NCBI GenBank assembly: GCA_029977305.1
Contig: JAPOLF010000106.1
Span: forward strand, 1 to 6,860
DNA from: a bacterium
Lineage (GTDB): Bacteria; Chloroflexota; Chloroflexia; Thermomicrobiales; UBA6265
Direction: 5' to 3'
DNA: 6,860 bases
Made by a program: the position numbers and the translations under genes. The notes below the pieces were generated by a model. It had not been told where the DNA came from. It saw only the letters and a program-made list of their open reading frames with translations, and ran no database searches. Shown here in pieces: positions 6,458-6,860 of this stretch. Position 1 is the first letter of the stretch, and every line of letters starts with the position of its first letter.

Positions 6458-6495
6458 TTGCCTATCTCAACAGTATTGTGTACTCTTGCGATTAT
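6458..6495 (+). promoter_or_regulatory. Candidate promoter region for metallopeptidase paralog 2
   Basis: Two overlapping weak candidates exist, each with 17-base spacing: TTGCCT (6458-6463) with TACTCT (6481-6486), and TCAACA (6467-6472) with GATTAT (6490-6495). The stretch is clearly more AT-rich than its surroundings and lies 30-65 bases before the ATG. The strong terminator upstream makes a promoter here necessary unless there is read-through. Which pair is used cannot be decided by eye. Confidence 0.4.
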
Positions 6496-6523
6496 CCGCC
6501 GAGTTCACCGAAAGGGAGATAGC

Positions 6524-6860
6524 ATGCGTCGGTTGTTAGTTGCTCTGATGGTTGCTTTCGCACTCGGAAACACTGGAAGTGCATCCGCGCTGAGCGTCGA
6601 TCCGGGTATCTTGGCCGCCCAAGTGGACGCCTATTGGGCGGGACAGTTCGCAGCGCACGGACTCAACTACTCCTCACCCTCCGTGTACGTCGTTGAAGGC
6701 TATGTTGATACCCCTTGTGGGCCCACAATTGGGGGTCCGTTCTACTGCCCGGCCGATGGCAAGATCTATCTTGTTATGGAAGGCAACCTCAGCGACGGCG
6801 GGTGGTTCGTGATCATGGCGCATGAGTGGTCTCACTATGTCCAAGATCAACTTGGCATGC
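6524..6860 (+). CDS. Secreted neutral zinc metallopeptidase, paralog 2 (3' end outside window)
   Basis: The frame is open from ATG 6524 to the window end: 112 codons, no stop. AGGGAG (6513-6518) lies 5 bases before the ATG. A Sec signal peptide (MRRLLVALMVAFAL) ends with likely cleavage after ASA (20-22). The mature part repeats the paralog 1 landmarks: YWAGQ (37-41), CGP (65-67), GPFYCPADGKIYL (71-83) and the zinc motif HEWSH (100-104) followed by YVQ. GPFYCPxD..IYL is the characteristic PF04228 string. Over about 80 shared residues nearly half are identical to paralog 1 by my hand alignment, with a three-residue deletion before YCP. Cys65 and Cys75 match Cys68 and Cys81. Codons are visibly more A/T-ending (TTA, GTT, GCT, GGT, TGT) than in metH or paralog 1. 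The third zinc ligand and the C-terminus are beyond the window, so integrity is not proven. Confidence 0.85.
   Translation, partial: MRRLLVALMVAFALGNTGSASALSVDPGILAAQVDAYWAGQFAAHGLNYSSPSVYVVEGYVDTPCGPTIGGPFYCPADGKIYLVMEGNLSDGGWFVIMAHEWSHYVQDQLGM

Noticed and set aside
6232..6522. 96-codon plus-strand open frame between the two metallopeptidase genes
   Set aside because: It begins inside the end of paralog 1, reads through the terminator hairpin, has no ribosome binding site, and its product has low-complexity, non-protein-like composition.

Overview
The window is GC-rich bacterial DNA (high GC by eye). It is compactly coded and looks like an ordinary chromosomal segment: no RNA gene, insertion sequence, CRISPR array or phage gene is visible. 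The best guess is a Gram-positive-like or Chloroflexota/Actinobacteria-type organism. This rests on the abundant G/C codon ends, a short MetH whose activation motif is RYSWGYPSCPD instead of the enterobacterial RPAPGYPACP form, the PIG-L deacetylase, and several Sec-exported proteases. The assignment is inference, not proof.

Layout from left to right: (1) the C-terminal 199 residues of a PIG-L/LmbE-family zinc deacetylase (1-600, +); (2) a spacer with small inverted repeats, then a roughly 102-residue uncharacterised protein (726-1034, +); (3) a strong 12-bp hairpin terminator (1058-1086) shared by two converging transcription units; (4) a secreted trypsin-like serine protease (1112-1954, -) with a complete catalytic apparatus; (5) a full-length cobalamin-dependent methionine synthase, MetH (1951-5430, -), whose TGA stop overlaps the GTG start of the protease by four bases; (6) a divergent control region of about 220 bases (5431-5654) with a plausible metH promoter, a 9-bp hairpin and a 15-base palindrome; (7) a secreted neutral zinc metallopeptidase of the YpfJ/Zn_peptidase type (5655-6248, +), followed by a 13-bp hairpin terminator; (8) the first 112 codons of a second, paralogous secreted metallopeptidase (6524 to window end, +), which has its own ribosome binding site and visibly lower GC.

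How the genes relate: metH and the trypsin-like protease appear to form one minus-strand operon with translational coupling, an unexpected pairing of a cytoplasmic one-carbon enzyme with an exported protease. The two metallopeptidases are a tandem duplication transcribed away from metH. Three of the six genes therefore encode exported proteases. No defence or biosynthetic cassette is visible. The main points of interest are the metH-protease coupling, the compact metallopeptidase pair, and the palindromes in the divergent spacer.
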